Source of the DNA: Spirochaetales bacterium
Lineage (GTDB): Bacteria; Spirochaetota; Spirochaetia; Treponematales; Treponemataceae
Length of the DNA: 64,000 nt
Direction of reading: 5' to 3'
NCBI GenBank assembly: GCA_029098225.1
Contig: JAQXNX010000032.1
Span: forward strand, 124,001-188,000
Below, piece after piece: positions 27,439 to 36,842 of this stretch; the first letter of the stretch is position 1; each line of letters opens with the position of its first letter. The notes beneath the pieces are model-generated. The model saw only the letters and a list, made by a program, of their open reading frames with translations. It was not told the DNA's origin and did no database searches. Position numbers and translations under genes: made by a program.

Positions 27439-27817
27439 TACAGAAGCAACGGAAAAATCAGAGTCTTCAACTTACAAAGTCGCAATAGCCTCAACTGACG
27501 GAGAAACTGTCAACCAGCATTACGGGCGTGCAGCAAAATTTTATATCTATTCTATAAATGATGAAATTGGGTACGACATGATTGAAGAACGCTACGTAGA
27601 ACCTGTATGCCAGGACGGTTCACATGAAATCTCTAAAATGAAGCAAAGTGTTCTCAACTTTATCGACTGCCGCTATATTGTAGTTTCCCGCTTAGGATCC
27701 GCAGCCGGAGCCGCTCTTTCTGCAGCAGGAATTACGGCGATGGAACTTCCGGGCACTATAGACGATGCAATTCTTCATGTCTGGAAATACAATCAGATTC
27801 AAGGACTTTTCTGTTAA
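27431..27817 (+). CDS. NifX-like cofactor carrier (first of three)
   Basis: 128 residues from the ATG at 27431, overlapping nifB by 8 nt; the open frame begins earlier inside nifB but that part is unrelated. The core (KVAIASTDG, HYGRAAKFYIYSI, then RYIVVSRLGSAAGAAL) is the dinitrogenase iron-molybdenum cofactor (NifX/NafY) fold. Proteins of this fold bind NifB-co and hand it on. Here two single Cys residues replace the Cys-rich insert of its two paralogs. Its coupling to nifB suggests it receives the nascent cofactor. Confidence 0.88.
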   Translation: MADTEATEKSESSTYKVAIASTDGETVNQHYGRAAKFYIYSINDEIGYDMIEERYVEPVCQDGSHEISKMKQSVLNFIDCRYIVVSRLGSAAGAALSAAGITAMELPGTIDDAILHVWKYNQIQGLFC

Positions 27818-27857
27818 ATGTTAAAAAAACAATAAAAAAATAATCTTTAAACAATAA

Positions 27858-27914
27858 CCTATTGACATAGTAGGGAAATAAGTTTATATTACTATTACCT
27901 ACTACTTAGATAGG
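27858..27914 (+). promoter_or_regulatory. nifH promoter with two CCTA-N9-TAGG operators
   Basis: Operator A at 27858-27874 holds TTGACA (27862-27867); TATATT is at 27885-27890, 17 nt away; operator B is at 27898-27914. Centres are 40 bp apart. A leader of about 70 nt follows, with short inverted repeats (GGCC-N6-GGCC near 27930) but no riboswitch that I recognise. Confidence 0.85.
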
Positions 27915-27971
27915 TTTATACATCAAACAGGCCTTCATCGGCCAGCCAGCGTGTTTTACAAAACCTGCTGA

Positions 27972-28841
<870 letters not shown>

Positions 28842-28869
28842 ATTTTAGGGGATAGTAAATAGGGAATAG

Positions 28870-29018
28870 TTGGGAGGGGAAGGTCTTCCCCTCGTTCCAG
28901 CCCGCTTTGCGGTCTTTCACTACCCCTTCTGCGGGGGAGGCCCCCGCAACGCCCCCCTTTGTAACATCGCGAGGAGCGTAGCATACAATTTGTCATTGCG
29001 AGCGAAGCGAAGCAATCC
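28870..29018. repeat. GC-rich intergenic repeat block between nifH and nifX-like gene
   Basis: Three GC-rich inverted repeats in an AT-rich setting: GGGGAAG-GT-CTTCCCC (28876-28891), TGCGGGGG-AGG-CCCCCGCA (28930-28948), and a block at 28992-29018 with ATTGC/GCAAT ends around GAGCGAAGCGAA. The last resembles a short REP-like repeat seen between genes in many unrelated bacteria. It could terminate or attenuate the nifH message before the next gene. Confidence 0.65.
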
Positions 29019-29036
29019 ATTTAATAAGGAAAACAA

Positions 29037-29486
29037 ATGAGCATAAAAGTTGCAATTGCATCATCCGACGGTCTCAATATAGATTTACATTTTGGCCAGG
29101 CTAAGTCTTTTTTAATTTATGAATTAAAAGAAAGTAAGTTTGTACTAACAGAAAAGCGGGAGCTTCCTGTAAGTGGAAATGAATCGACATCGCCAGAAGC
29201 CGCGTCCCCACAAGAGTTCGGCGGCGGCTGTGGCGGAGCCGGCTTTGGCTGCGGAAGCGGTGGAGGCTGCGGTGGTTCAGGTGGTGGTTGCGGCGGCGGT
29301 GCTTCAGGTCCGCTGGCACCGGCAGTAGAGCTTCTGTTAGACTGCCGATCGGTAGTTGCAGCTCAGATAGGACAAAATATGAGACGACAGTTCGAACGAA
29401 ATGCCATCAGCGTATTTGATATTGAACTTCCGATTGAAGAAGCACTGGAAAAACTTGCGGCTTATTATTTGAAGTTTGGAGATTAG
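29037..29486 (+). CDS. NifX-like carrier with Gly/Cys-rich insert (second of three)
   Basis: 149 residues. N-terminal core KVAIASSDGLNIDLHFGQAKSFL and C-terminal core LLDCRSVVAAQIGQNM belong to the NifX/NafY fold. Between them, at about residues 60-90, lies a low-complexity stretch of Gly with five Cys (GGGCGG, GFGCGSGGGCGG, GGGCGGG). This is not a normal part of the fold and looks like a metal-cluster loop. It follows nifH and precedes the Cys/Met PLP gene with a 43-nt gap. Probably a cofactor or cluster carrier for the nitrogenase-like enzyme. Confidence 0.82.
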   Translation: MSIKVAIASSDGLNIDLHFGQAKSFLIYELKESKFVLTEKRELPVSGNESTSPEAASPQEFGGGCGGAGFGCGSGGGCGGSGGGCGGGASGPLAPAVELLLDCRSVVAAQIGQNMRRQFERNAISVFDIELPIEEALEKLAAYYLKFGD

Positions 29487-29529
29487 TAAAAATCAAGTTC
29501 GACAATGACATTTTTTTTAGGAGTACTTT

Positions 29530-30693
29530 ATGCCATTATCAATAGAAACAAAATGCCTGCATCTGGAAGAAGAGACTGAAGACAGAGACGAAAAAGCTGC
29601 CTGTTTGCACTACGGTTCAATCAGTTTTCCGATTTATCAGACAGCAACCTATGCACATCCTGGAGTAGGCAAAAGCACAGGCTTTGATTATTCACGCCTG
29701 CAGAACCCCACCCGCGAGCAGCTGGAAAAAATTATCTGCCAGCTGGAAGGTGGCACAGATGCTTTTGCTCTTTCCAGCGGAATGGCGGCAATTACTCTGC
29801 TCATGGAACTCTTTAAGCCGGGAGACCACCTGATTGTAGATTCAGATTTGTACGGCGGCACAATCCGCCTCTTTGATAATGTTTCTTCAAAAAACGGAAT
29901 TCAGTTTACCCGCGCCAATTGTTCAAGTGACAACGTAGAAGCCCTAATCACTCCAGCAACAAAAGCAATTTATGTTGAAACTCCAACCAACCCTATGATG
30001 AACGTAACAGATATTGCCGCAATGGCAAAAATAGCGCATGCTCATAATCTTTTGTTAATTGTAGATAACACTTTTATGTCTCCATATTTTCAGAACCCGC
30101 TTGCTCTCGGAGCAGATATCGTAGTTCACAGCGGAACAAAATTCCTCGCCGGCCACAACGACACTCTGGCAGGCTTTATTATCACTAAAAATTCAGAAAT
30201 CAATGAAAGACTTCGCTTCCTTATTAAAACGACAGGCTCTGGCTTAGCACCATTCGACAGCTGGCTGGTGCTCCGCGGAATCAAAACGCTTGGACTCCGC
30301 ATGGGAAAAGCTCAGTCTAATGCCGATAAAATTGCCCGCTGGCTCAAAACTCAAAAGTCTGTTACAAAGGTTATCTACCCTGGTCTTGAAGAACATCCGG
30401 GCCATGAAATTTCAAAAATGCAGGCCCGCGGTTTTGGCTCAATGGTAACCTTCCGTCTGAGCAGCACAGAAAAAGCCCTAAGCGTCCTTGAAAAAGTTCG
30501 TTTAATTAAATATGCAGAAAGTCTTGGCGGAGTTGAAACTCTAATTACCTACCCTACAACCCAGACTCACGCTGATGTTCCCGAAGAACTCCGCCTTAAA
30601 AATGGAATCACTCCGGAAACCTTGCGGCTTTCTGTTGGAATAGAAAATGCAGAAGACCTGATTGAAGATTTAAATCAGGCTCTAAATAATTAA
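29530..30693 (+). CDS. Cys/Met metabolism PLP enzyme (cystathionine gamma-synthase/lyase family)
   Basis: 387 residues. PLP Lys204 in SGTKFLAGHND, with YSRLQNPTR, ALSSGMAAI and VDNTFMSPYFQNP, are family signatures. Members include cystathionine gamma-synthase, beta-lyase, gamma-lyase and O-acetylhomoserine sulfhydrylase, and sequence alone does not separate them here. Downstream of nifH and the Cys-rich NifX, it could fix sulfide or methanethiol onto a homoserine ester, or release thiols. Start has TAGGAG. Last gene of the plus-strand nif-like unit. Confidence 0.9.
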   Translation: MPLSIETKCLHLEEETEDRDEKAACLHYGSISFPIYQTATYAHPGVGKSTGFDYSRLQNPTREQLEKIICQLEGGTDAFALSSGMAAITLLMELFKPGDHLIVDSDLYGGTIRLFDNVSSKNGIQFTRANCSSDNVEALITPATKAIYVETPTNPMMNVTDIAAMAKIAHAHNLLLIVDNTFMSPYFQNPLALGADIVVHSGTKFLAGHNDTLAGFIITKNSEINERLRFLIKTTGSGLAPFDSWLVLRGIKTLGLRMGKAQSNADKIARWLKTQKSVTKVIYPGLEEHPGHEISKMQARGFGSMVTFRLSSTEKALSVLEKVRLIKYAESLGGVETLITYPTTQTHADVPEELRLKNGITPETLRLSVGIENAEDLIEDLNQALNN

Positions 30694-30714
30694 GTTTTTC
30701 ATTTCTGCATTGGA

Positions 30715-31467
30715 TTAAATAATATAGTCCGATGCAGGAACTATTCTGGAAAGGAATTTCTTAGTTCTCTCTTCTCTCGGATGATAGAATATTTCTTCAG
30801 GTTTTCCTTCTTCAACAACGTAACCACCATCCATAAAAATTACCTTATCTGCAACATCTTCAGCAAAACTCATCTCATGAGTTACTACAATCATTGTATG
30901 ACCTTCTTTTGCAACTTGTTTTATCAGAGAGAGAGTTTCTCCAACAAGCTCAGGATCCAGAGCACTTGTAGGTTCATCAAATAAAATAACATCTGCATCT
31001 AAAGCAACTGCTCTGGCAATTCCAACACGCTGCTGCTGCCCTCCGGAAAGCTGACTCGGATAATAGTTTTCTCGTCCGGAAAGTCCAACCTTTTTAAGTT
31101 CGAGCTTAGCACGCTCAATAGCTTGAGGTCTTGGAATTCCATGTCCTGTGACCAGAGCTTCAACAATATTTTCCAATGCAGTTTTATTTGCAAAAAGATT
31201 ATAATTCTGAAAGACCATAGAAGTTTTTCGCCTTAATTCAAGAATTTCTTTTTTACGTGCCGACTTCAAATCAACTACTCTATCTCCAATTGTGAGAGTG
31301 CCGTTATCTGCTTTTTCCAGAAAATTTAAAGTACGTAAAAGAGTTGTTTTTCCACTTCCACTTGGTCCAAGTATTACAACAACATTTCCATCATCTACAG
31401 TAATTGAAACATCATGAAGCACTTCAAGATGTCCAAATGATTTTTTTACATGTTCAATTTTAATCAT
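30715..31467 (-). CDS. Polar amino acid ABC transporter ATPase
   Basis: 250 residues. Walker [13 protein letters not shown], signature [15 protein letters not shown], Walker [15 protein letters not shown] and the switch His in THEM, all of the GlnQ/TcyC subgroup. Last gene of the operon SBP-permease-permease-M20 fragment-M20-ATPase. It energises uptake of an amino acid-like compound; given the operon context and its operator, cystine or an S-substituted cysteine is the best inference. Confidence 0.93.
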   Translation of the reverse strand: MIKIEHVKKSFGHLEVLHDVSITVDDGNVVVILGPSGSGKTTLLRTLNFLEKADNGTLTIGDRVVDLKSARKKEILELRRKTSMVFQNYNLFANKTALENIVEALVTGHGIPRPQAIERAKLELKKVGLSGRENYYPSQLSGGQQQRVGIARAVALDADVILFDEPTSALDPELVGETLSLIKQVAKEGHTMIVVTHEMSFAEDVADKVIFMDGGYVVEEGKPEEIFYHPREERTKKFLSRIVPASDYII

Positions 31468-31484
31468 TTTTTATTTCTCCATAA

Positions 31485-32660
31485 TCAGCTATTCTTTTGT
31501 GTATTAAAAAATTCAAGAACATAACGAATTAAAAATTCAATTCCTATAGGAAGAATTTTATCATCAACGCAGGTTTTGCTGGTATGCAAAATATGGTAAT
31601 CTCCATTTACAGCCCCGCCAATATGTAAATAAACTCCCGGAATTGATTTTTGATATAGAGCAAAATCTTCTCCACTCATAACAGGCTGGCTGAATTTTAC
31701 AAACTCTTCTCCAAAATATTTTTTAATAACGCTTACCGCAAAATCTGTATAATAACGGTCATTATTTACAACATTGCCAGGTGTTCTGAGAATAGTTTGA
31801 ATTTTGCAGTCAAACCGCGCTTCTGTATTTTCTGCAGCTTTTATAAGAAGCGTCTGCATCAGTTCTTCGTTATCATAATTTAGTGTCCGGGAATTATAAA
31901 AAACACTGACCTTTGAAGGAATATAATCTATTGTATCTTCTGTCTTCACTACAGTTGGAACCATTACAATCTGTTCATCTTTAGAAAAGCGCTCCTTAAA
32001 AAAAGCAGTAACTGTTGAAACAAGTTCACCAGCAACAATAAGTGCATTTATTTTTCCATCTGTTTCAATAATAAAATGACCTCCGGCTCCATAAGCACTC
32101 ATTGTCTCATAACCTAGAGAAAAAATACCAAGATCAAGTTCCTGGCTGTCATGCAAGGCAATAATAGTATCAACATCATTTAAAAGATTTGATTCCATTA
32201 CCTTTTTTGCTCCACCTCCAGTTTCTTCACTTTCCTGAAAAATTATTTTTACTATTCCTTCAAACTGATTTTTAATTTCATTCAAAAGCTTTGCTGCACC
32301 AAGCATAAAAGTTCCGTGAACATCGTGTCCGCAGGCATGCATTACTCCGGGTATTTTTGACTGCCAGTCCAGTCCTGTCTCTTCCTGAATTGGAAGAGCA
32401 TCTATATCACCTCGCAGGGCAACTACCTTTTGTTTTTTCCTGCTCTTATCCGGTTTTCCGGTAATTGCAGCAACAATACTGTTTGTACCTGCCTTTTCAT
32501 AAGGAATATTCCAGCTGTCAAGAAACTGCTTAATATATCTGCTTGTTTCAAATTCTTTCCAGGACAATTCAGGATATTCATGAAGATGGTGTCTTATTTT
32601 TATAAAGAGCTCTGTATTATCATTTACAATTTTTAATATCTCATCATTCTTATTTTTCAT
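31485..32660 (-). CDS. M20 family amidohydrolase (N-acyl amino acid deacylase)
   Basis: 391 residues. The metal motifs of the M20D group are intact: RGDIDALPI, HACGHDVHG, QESEETGGG, HD and the final HILHTSKTC. The inserted dimerisation domain (about 180-295) is diverged. Related enzymes beside cystine-type transporters in Bacillus deacetylate N-acetyl-S-substituted cysteines, so the same job is inferred here. It starts inside the end of a short gene coding only an M20 dimerisation domain. Confidence 0.9.
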   Translation of the reverse strand: MKNKNDEILKIVNDNTELFIKIRHHLHEYPELSWKEFETSRYIKQFLDSWNIPYEKAGTNSIVAAITGKPDKSRKKQKVVALRGDIDALPIQEETGLDWQSKIPGVMHACGHDVHGTFMLGAAKLLNEIKNQFEGIVKIIFQESEETGGGAKKVMESNLLNDVDTIIALHDSQELDLGIFSLGYETMSAYGAGGHFIIETDGKINALIVAGELVSTVTAFFKERFSKDEQIVMVPTVVKTEDTIDYIPSKVSVFYNSRTLNYDNEELMQTLLIKAAENTEARFDCKIQTILRTPGNVVNNDRYYTDFAVSVIKKYFGEEFVKFSQPVMSGEDFALYQKSIPGVYLHIGGAVNGDYHILHTSKTCVDDKILPIGIEFLIRYVLEFFNTQKNS

Positions 32661-33015
32661 AAACTATCCGGGTTTTAAAATGATATATATTTTCAAGAGC
32701 CTTAACCGTTAAGGTAAAAATCTCAAGAAGCTGTTGTTTGTCTTCTATATTTGTACATTCACCCTGAAATTTTAATACAGCGTTATCAGGAATTATATTC
32801 TGTGTACTTCCTGCATCAAAATAATATGGAAAAAATGCAACATTTTGAAAGCTGCTGAACTCATACAAAAGCTTTTCATTGATTATCTGAATAAGCCTGA
32901 AGCCTGGTAAAATCGGATTGTCAGTCAGATAAGGAACTGAACTGTGACCTCCTTTACCCAAAATATTAAGAGCAACATTAAAAAAAATATTTCTTTCAGG
33001 ATTCTTTTTATACAT
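32650..33015 (-). pseudogene. Free-standing M20 dimerisation domain (remnant or small protein)
   Basis: About 121 residues from the ATG at 33015 (an ATG at 33030 also exists). The sequence is a typical M20 lid: GKGGHSSVPYLTDNP, GSTQNIIPDNAVLKFQG, with no metal-binding motif on either side. It is not a frameshifted half of the next gene, which is complete. It overlaps the permease stop and the next M20 start. The simplest explanation is a tandem M20 duplicate that lost both catalytic halves; the kept frame and coupling leave open a role as a dimer partner. Confidence 0.6.
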
Positions 33016-33691
33016 GACTCTTTTCCCCATTTTTTTTGTTTTTTAGTTTTTTCTCAAATTTTGAAAAAACAAATTCTACAAATGCATTGATTACCCAAAA
33101 AATTACAGCAGCAGCTATATAACCTTCTATAAAACTGTAAGTGTCCATACATGGTTTAAGTGCACTGTTTAATACATCATAAACACCAACCACCATAACA
33201 ATGGAAGTATTTTTGATTGCGCCGACAATATGACTTGTCATTGAAGGAAGAGCAACGGGAATCATCTGTGGAATAATTATCTTTCTTAAGGTTTGTAATT
33301 CTGTCATTCCAACTGAATAAGCTGCTTCGTACTGTCCTTTTGGAACGGAAAGATAAGCGCTGCGAATTGTTTCAGAAAGATAAACAACTCTGTCTAAAGT
33401 AAATACTATAAGAACAACAATCAGGCCCCCATTTTCAACTGGTGTAAATCTGGTTATATAAATCAGATTAAAAAGAAGTAATGCAACCATATTTGGAATT
33501 CCACTATAAAAGGTTACAAAAAAGTGGAATATCTCAGAAAGCACCGGAACCCTATAAATCCGGACTGTTGCAATAATAATTCCAAAGAATAATCCAAATA
33601 TTAGCGGCACAACTGCCAGCGCAAGAGTAACAGGAATATAAGGTATTGCTGTAATCAAACTTGTTTTGAAAAATGAAAGATTGAATAACAT
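33008..33691 (-). CDS. Polar amino acid ABC transporter permease
   Basis: 227 residues from the ATG at 33691 with GGAG at 8 nt; a GTG two codons earlier is less likely. Five membrane helices and the EAA-type loop (GQYEAAYSVGMTELQTLRKIIIPQ) of HisMQ-type permeases. Partner of the adjacent permease. The C-terminus is Lys/Asn-rich. Part of the operon controlled by the operator at 35372. Confidence 0.92.
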   Translation of the reverse strand: MLFNLSFFKTSLITAIPYIPVTLALAVVPLIFGLFFGIIIATVRIYRVPVLSEIFHFFVTFYSGIPNMVALLLFNLIYITRFTPVENGGLIVVLIVFTLDRVVYLSETIRSAYLSVPKGQYEAAYSVGMTELQTLRKIIIPQMIPVALPSMTSHIVGAIKNTSIVMVVGVYDVLNSALKPCMDTYSFIEGYIAAAVIFWVINAFVEFVFSKFEKKLKNKKNGEKSHV

Positions 33692-33693
33692 AA

Positions 33694-34392
33694 TCACTTC
33701 TCCTGCTTATTTTTAAATGCAAGCTTTCTTTCAATAAATTTATAAGGAAACTGTAAAAGAATACTGAAGATTACAAAAACCAGTGCAACGATAATATAGC
33801 TTTCAAGACTATGACTTGTTGCCGAGCCTATAACCTGAGCCCGGCCGATAATATCAACAACACCGATCATATAAACAAGCGATGTACTTTTTACTAGACT
33901 AATCAAAAAAGTCCACATATTTGGAAGTGCAATTCTTACTGCCTGAGGAAGAACTATTTTTGTAAAACTCTTTACTCCAGTCATACCACAGGATAAAGCA
34001 GCTTCAGTCTGTCCTTTTGGAATTGCAAGAATAACACCTCTGAAAACTTCAGATAAAAAGGCAGCAACATTTGCTGTATAAGCTATGAAAACAAAAATAA
34101 TTCTGGGCCATTCCCGAGTATCTACATCAAAAAATTTTTCTATTAAAAGAGGAACTCCATAATAAGAAACAAGCATCTGTACAAGCAGAGGAGTATCTCG
34201 CTCAAAGGAAACAAAGAGAGCTATAATCTGCTTAACAACAGGAATATTTCTTATTCTTATATATGCAAGAATAACTGCCAGAATCACTCCAATTGAATAA
34301 GTAACGAGAACTATCTCAAAAGTAACCGGCAGTGTACTCAATAGTTTTGGAAGATTAGAAAGAAATCTTTCCCAAGAAAAAAACTTTGGCAT
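33694..34392 (-). CDS. Polar amino acid ABC transporter permease
   Basis: 232 residues, five membrane helices, EAA loop GQTEAALSCGMTGVKSFTKI. Start ATG has AGAGG upstream. Follows the binding-protein gene after a 118-nt gap that contains a terminator-like hairpin. Forms a heterodimer with the next permease. Confidence 0.92.
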   Translation of the reverse strand: MPKFFSWERFLSNLPKLLSTLPVTFEIVLVTYSIGVILAVILAYIRIRNIPVVKQIIALFVSFERDTPLLVQMLVSYYGVPLLIEKFFDVDTREWPRIIFVFIAYTANVAAFLSEVFRGVILAIPKGQTEAALSCGMTGVKSFTKIVLPQAVRIALPNMWTFLISLVKSTSLVYMIGVVDIIGRAQVIGSATSHSLESYIIVALVFVIFSILLQFPYKFIERKLAFKNKQEK

Positions 34393-34462
34393 ATTCTATT
34401 CCTCTGTCTGATATTTTTAGATATTTTTTTATTTACGTTTTTCGCTTCATAAAAAGAGTTTA

Positions 34463-34501
34463 CAAAAAAAAACAGACGAAGATATTTTATTAGTCTTCGC
34501 C
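34463..34501 (-). terminator. Hairpin with T-tract after the binding-protein gene
   Basis: Minus strand: GGCGAAGA (34501-34494) pairs with TCTTCGTC (34482-34475, one G-T pair), followed by TG and nine T. It lies between the solute-binding protein and its permeases, which would give excess binding protein over permease. Confidence 0.7.
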
Positions 34502-34510
34502 TGCAATTTT

Positions 34511-35341
34511 TTATTTTAGATTTATTGTTGAATCGTATCCAAGAGCTTTTAGAGAAATCTTAGACAGTGTACCATCTTCCAAAAGCTGTTTAAGCGCAGC
34601 ATCCACTGCATTCTTAAGTTCTTCATCTCCTTTTCTGTAAACATGATATGTAAATACAGAAGTTTCTTTTGAAAGATCTCCGGCTGCTTTAAGCAGATTT
34701 CCATATTCAGCATTCCATTTTTCTATATCTGCCGGATTATGTGTAAACACTGCATCGTAAGTTCCGTTTTTAATCTTAGCAATTTTTTCTTCAACCGGAA
34801 CATTACTTGGAGTTATAATCAATTTAATCTTTTTATCTTCAGGAAGTGTAGTATTATATTTTTCAAGGAATTCAGTAACAAGATTTCCTGTATTTGTATT
34901 AACTGTTTTTCCCTGAAGGTCTTCCAGCTTTGTAATATCATTTCGTGTTTTAAGAACTACAATTTTGTTTGCTGCTGCTCTGTATGCCTGCTCTCCAAAA
35001 AGATAAGATTCCTCACGCTGTGGAGTTTTACCAAACTGATGCGCACCAATATCAACTTTTTTTGCTTGCAAAGCTATCAGAATATTTGCAAAATCAAAAG
35101 TTTCATATTTAAACTGATACTGAGGAAGAAGCTCATCAACAGCATTCAAAACATCAATTTCATATCCAACAAGCTTTCCATTATCATCCAGATAGCAGAA
35201 TGGTGCATAAATTTTTCCAGTTCCAACAATAATGGTTTTTACCTTTGCTTTTGTCTCTTTCTTCTTTGCAGCAAACGCAATTTCTGCAAGTCCTGATATA
35301 ACAAGCAAAGCCGCAACTAATTTAAAAATAATCTTTTTCAT
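34511..35341 (-). CDS. Polar amino acid ABC solute-binding protein
   Basis: 276 residues. Signal peptide about 1-24 (ISGLAEIAFA, no lipobox Cys), then a type II periplasmic binding fold with KIYAPFCYLDDNGKLVGYEIDV and the family AHQFGKTPQREESYLF loop. The last resembles cystine/cysteine-type binding proteins (TcyA/YxeM group). First gene of the operon, under the CCTA-N9-TAGG operator 31 nt upstream, so its ligand is probably a sulfur amino acid or its N-acyl/S-alkyl derivative. Confidence 0.9.
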   Translation of the reverse strand: MKKIIFKLVAALLVISGLAEIAFAAKKKETKAKVKTIIVGTGKIYAPFCYLDDNGKLVGYEIDVLNAVDELLPQYQFKYETFDFANILIALQAKKVDIGAHQFGKTPQREESYLFGEQAYRAAANKIVVLKTRNDITKLEDLQGKTVNTNTGNLVTEFLEKYNTTLPEDKKIKLIITPSNVPVEEKIAKIKNGTYDAVFTHNPADIEKWNAEYGNLLKAAGDLSKETSVFTYHVYRKGDEELKNAVDAALKQLLEDGTLSKISLKALGYDSTINLK

Positions 35342-35371
35342 TAAAGCCTCCTGCAGGTTAACTTTTTATAA

Positions 35372-35388
35372 CCTACTAATGCAGTAGG
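35372..35388. promoter_or_regulatory. CCTA-N9-TAGG operator of the amino acid ABC/M20 operon
   Basis: CCTACT-N5-AGTAGG, 17 bp, in the leader or promoter of the binding-protein gene on the minus strand. Single operator here, unlike the pairs at cysK, nifB and nifH. Confidence 0.8.
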
Positions 35389-35422
35389 TATATCATTATT
35401 TTAAATTCTTGAATAATACTAG

Positions 35423-35445
35423 TTTTCTATTATTACTATAGAAAA
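35423..35445. promoter_or_regulatory. Inverted repeat upstream of the operator, possible LysR site
   Basis: TTTTCTAT (35423-35430) and ATAGAAAA (35438-35445), perfect 8-bp arms with a 7-nt spacer. It lies about 61 bp upstream of the operator centre (on the minus strand), where a CTATAG end is also found at two other operons of the island. Fits an activator site of LysR type. Confidence 0.45.
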
Positions 35446-35585
35446 TAGCTATAACTTAACTGAGGATTTTTTTTGAAAAGACAGTCCTGATGTTTTTAGT
35501 AGAAAAATTCTTCAAATCGTTTATAATTTATAGTTGAATAAGCCATAAATCTGCTATTGTACAAAGATCTATAGGAGGAAGAAGC

Positions 35586-36767
35586 ATGTTTGGATTCAGA
35601 TATTTTACACCAACAAAGGTAGAGTTTGGAAAAAACTCAGAAGAAAAGGTTGCTGAACTTATTCAGGAGTTTGGCGGTAAAAAAGTTCTGATTCATTATG
35701 GCGGAGGAAGTGTAATCCGCTCTGGACTTATGCAACGCGTTACAGATAAACTTGACGCTGCCGGAATTCAATATGTTAAACTTGGTGGAGCAGTTCCAAA
35801 TCCGCATTTAAGCCTTGTATATGAAGGAATTGATCTTTGCAAAAAAGAAGGAATAGATTTTATACTTGCAGTTGGTGGCGGAAGTGCAATAGATTCTGCA
35901 AAAGCAATCGGCTATGGAGTTATGAATGACGGAGATGTCTGGGATTTTTATGATTATAAACGCCAGGCTAAAGCATGCATGCCGATTGGTGTTATTTTAA
36001 CACTTGCAGCTACAGGAAGCGAAATGAGTGATTCTTCTGTAATCACTAAGGAAAAAGGATTAGTTAAACGGGGATATTCAAGTGATTACTGCCGGCCTCG
36101 CTTTGCTATTATGAATCCTGAACTTACGATGACACTTCCTGATTATCAGACAGCATGTGGCTGCACAGATATCATGATGCACACAATGGAACGTTATTTT
36201 ACAAACGGTGGAAACATGGAGCTTACAGACTCTATGGCAGAAGCACTTCTTCGCACAGTAAAAGAGCAGGCAAAAATTCTGGTAAAAGATCCAGATAATT
36301 ATGACGCCCGTGCAGAAGTTATGTGGGCAGGAAGTCTTGCACACAACGGCCTGACAGGCTGCGGAAATGATGGCGGAGACTGGATGACTCATAAGCTGGA
36401 ACACGAACTCGGCGGTCTTTATGATGTAGCTCACGGAGCAGGACTTGCCGCACTTTGGGGAAGCTGGGCACGTTATGTTTACAAAAACTGTCTGCACCGT
36501 TTTAAGCGCTATGCAATTAATGTTATGGGAATTTCACCATCGGCCGGCTCGGATGAAGAAATTGCCCTTAAAGGAATTGAGGCCATGGAAGCTTTTTATC
36601 GCGAAATAAAAATGCCGGTAAACCTTCGCGAGCTTGGCGTTAATGCAACTGATGAAGATTTAAAACTTATGGCTCACAAATGTGCGGTCGGTGTAAATGG
36701 CGGAAAAGGCTCAGCACGTTTTCTTAAAGAAGAAGACATGCTGGAAATTTACAGAATGAGCAGATAA
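35586..36767 (+). CDS. Iron-containing alcohol dehydrogenase (butanol dehydrogenase-like)
   Basis: 393 residues of family III. NAD(P)-binding VGGGSAIDSAKAIGYG, the LAATGSEMSDSSVIT segment, and metal ligands in the HTMERYF and HKLEHELGGLYDVAHGAGLAAL regions. Members of this BDH-like branch reduce aldehydes with NADPH. Ribosome site AGGAGG. It stands alone and carries no sulfur-regulon operator, so it may have nothing to do with the surrounding island. Confidence 0.93.
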   Translation: MFGFRYFTPTKVEFGKNSEEKVAELIQEFGGKKVLIHYGGGSVIRSGLMQRVTDKLDAAGIQYVKLGGAVPNPHLSLVYEGIDLCKKEGIDFILAVGGGSAIDSAKAIGYGVMNDGDVWDFYDYKRQAKACMPIGVILTLAATGSEMSDSSVITKEKGLVKRGYSSDYCRPRFAIMNPELTMTLPDYQTACGCTDIMMHTMERYFTNGGNMELTDSMAEALLRTVKEQAKILVKDPDNYDARAEVMWAGSLAHNGLTGCGNDGGDWMTHKLEHELGGLYDVAHGAGLAALWGSWARYVYKNCLHRFKRYAINVMGISPSAGSDEEIALKGIEAMEAFYREIKMPVNLRELGVNATDEDLKLMAHKCAVGVNGGKGSARFLKEEDMLEIYRMSR

Positions 36768-36792
36768 TTATTTTTGGCTTTAAGATAACAAT

Positions 36793-36842
36793 GAATCAGG
36801 AATAAGTATTGAAAATAAAATTTTCAAAATTATTCCTGATTC
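36793..36842. terminator. Long convergent hairpin, bidirectional terminator
   Basis: Arms GAATCAGGAATAA (36793-36805) and its perfect complement (36830-36842), with an inner TTGAAAAT-AAA-ATTTTCAA stem in the loop. It sits between convergent genes; the right arm is the last four codons and stop of the minus-strand gene. Confidence 0.65.

Noticed and set aside
31485..33015. The two M20 frames as one gene broken by a frameshift
   Set aside because: The downstream frame already encodes a complete M20 enzyme including its own lid, so the short frame is an extra domain and not a missing half.
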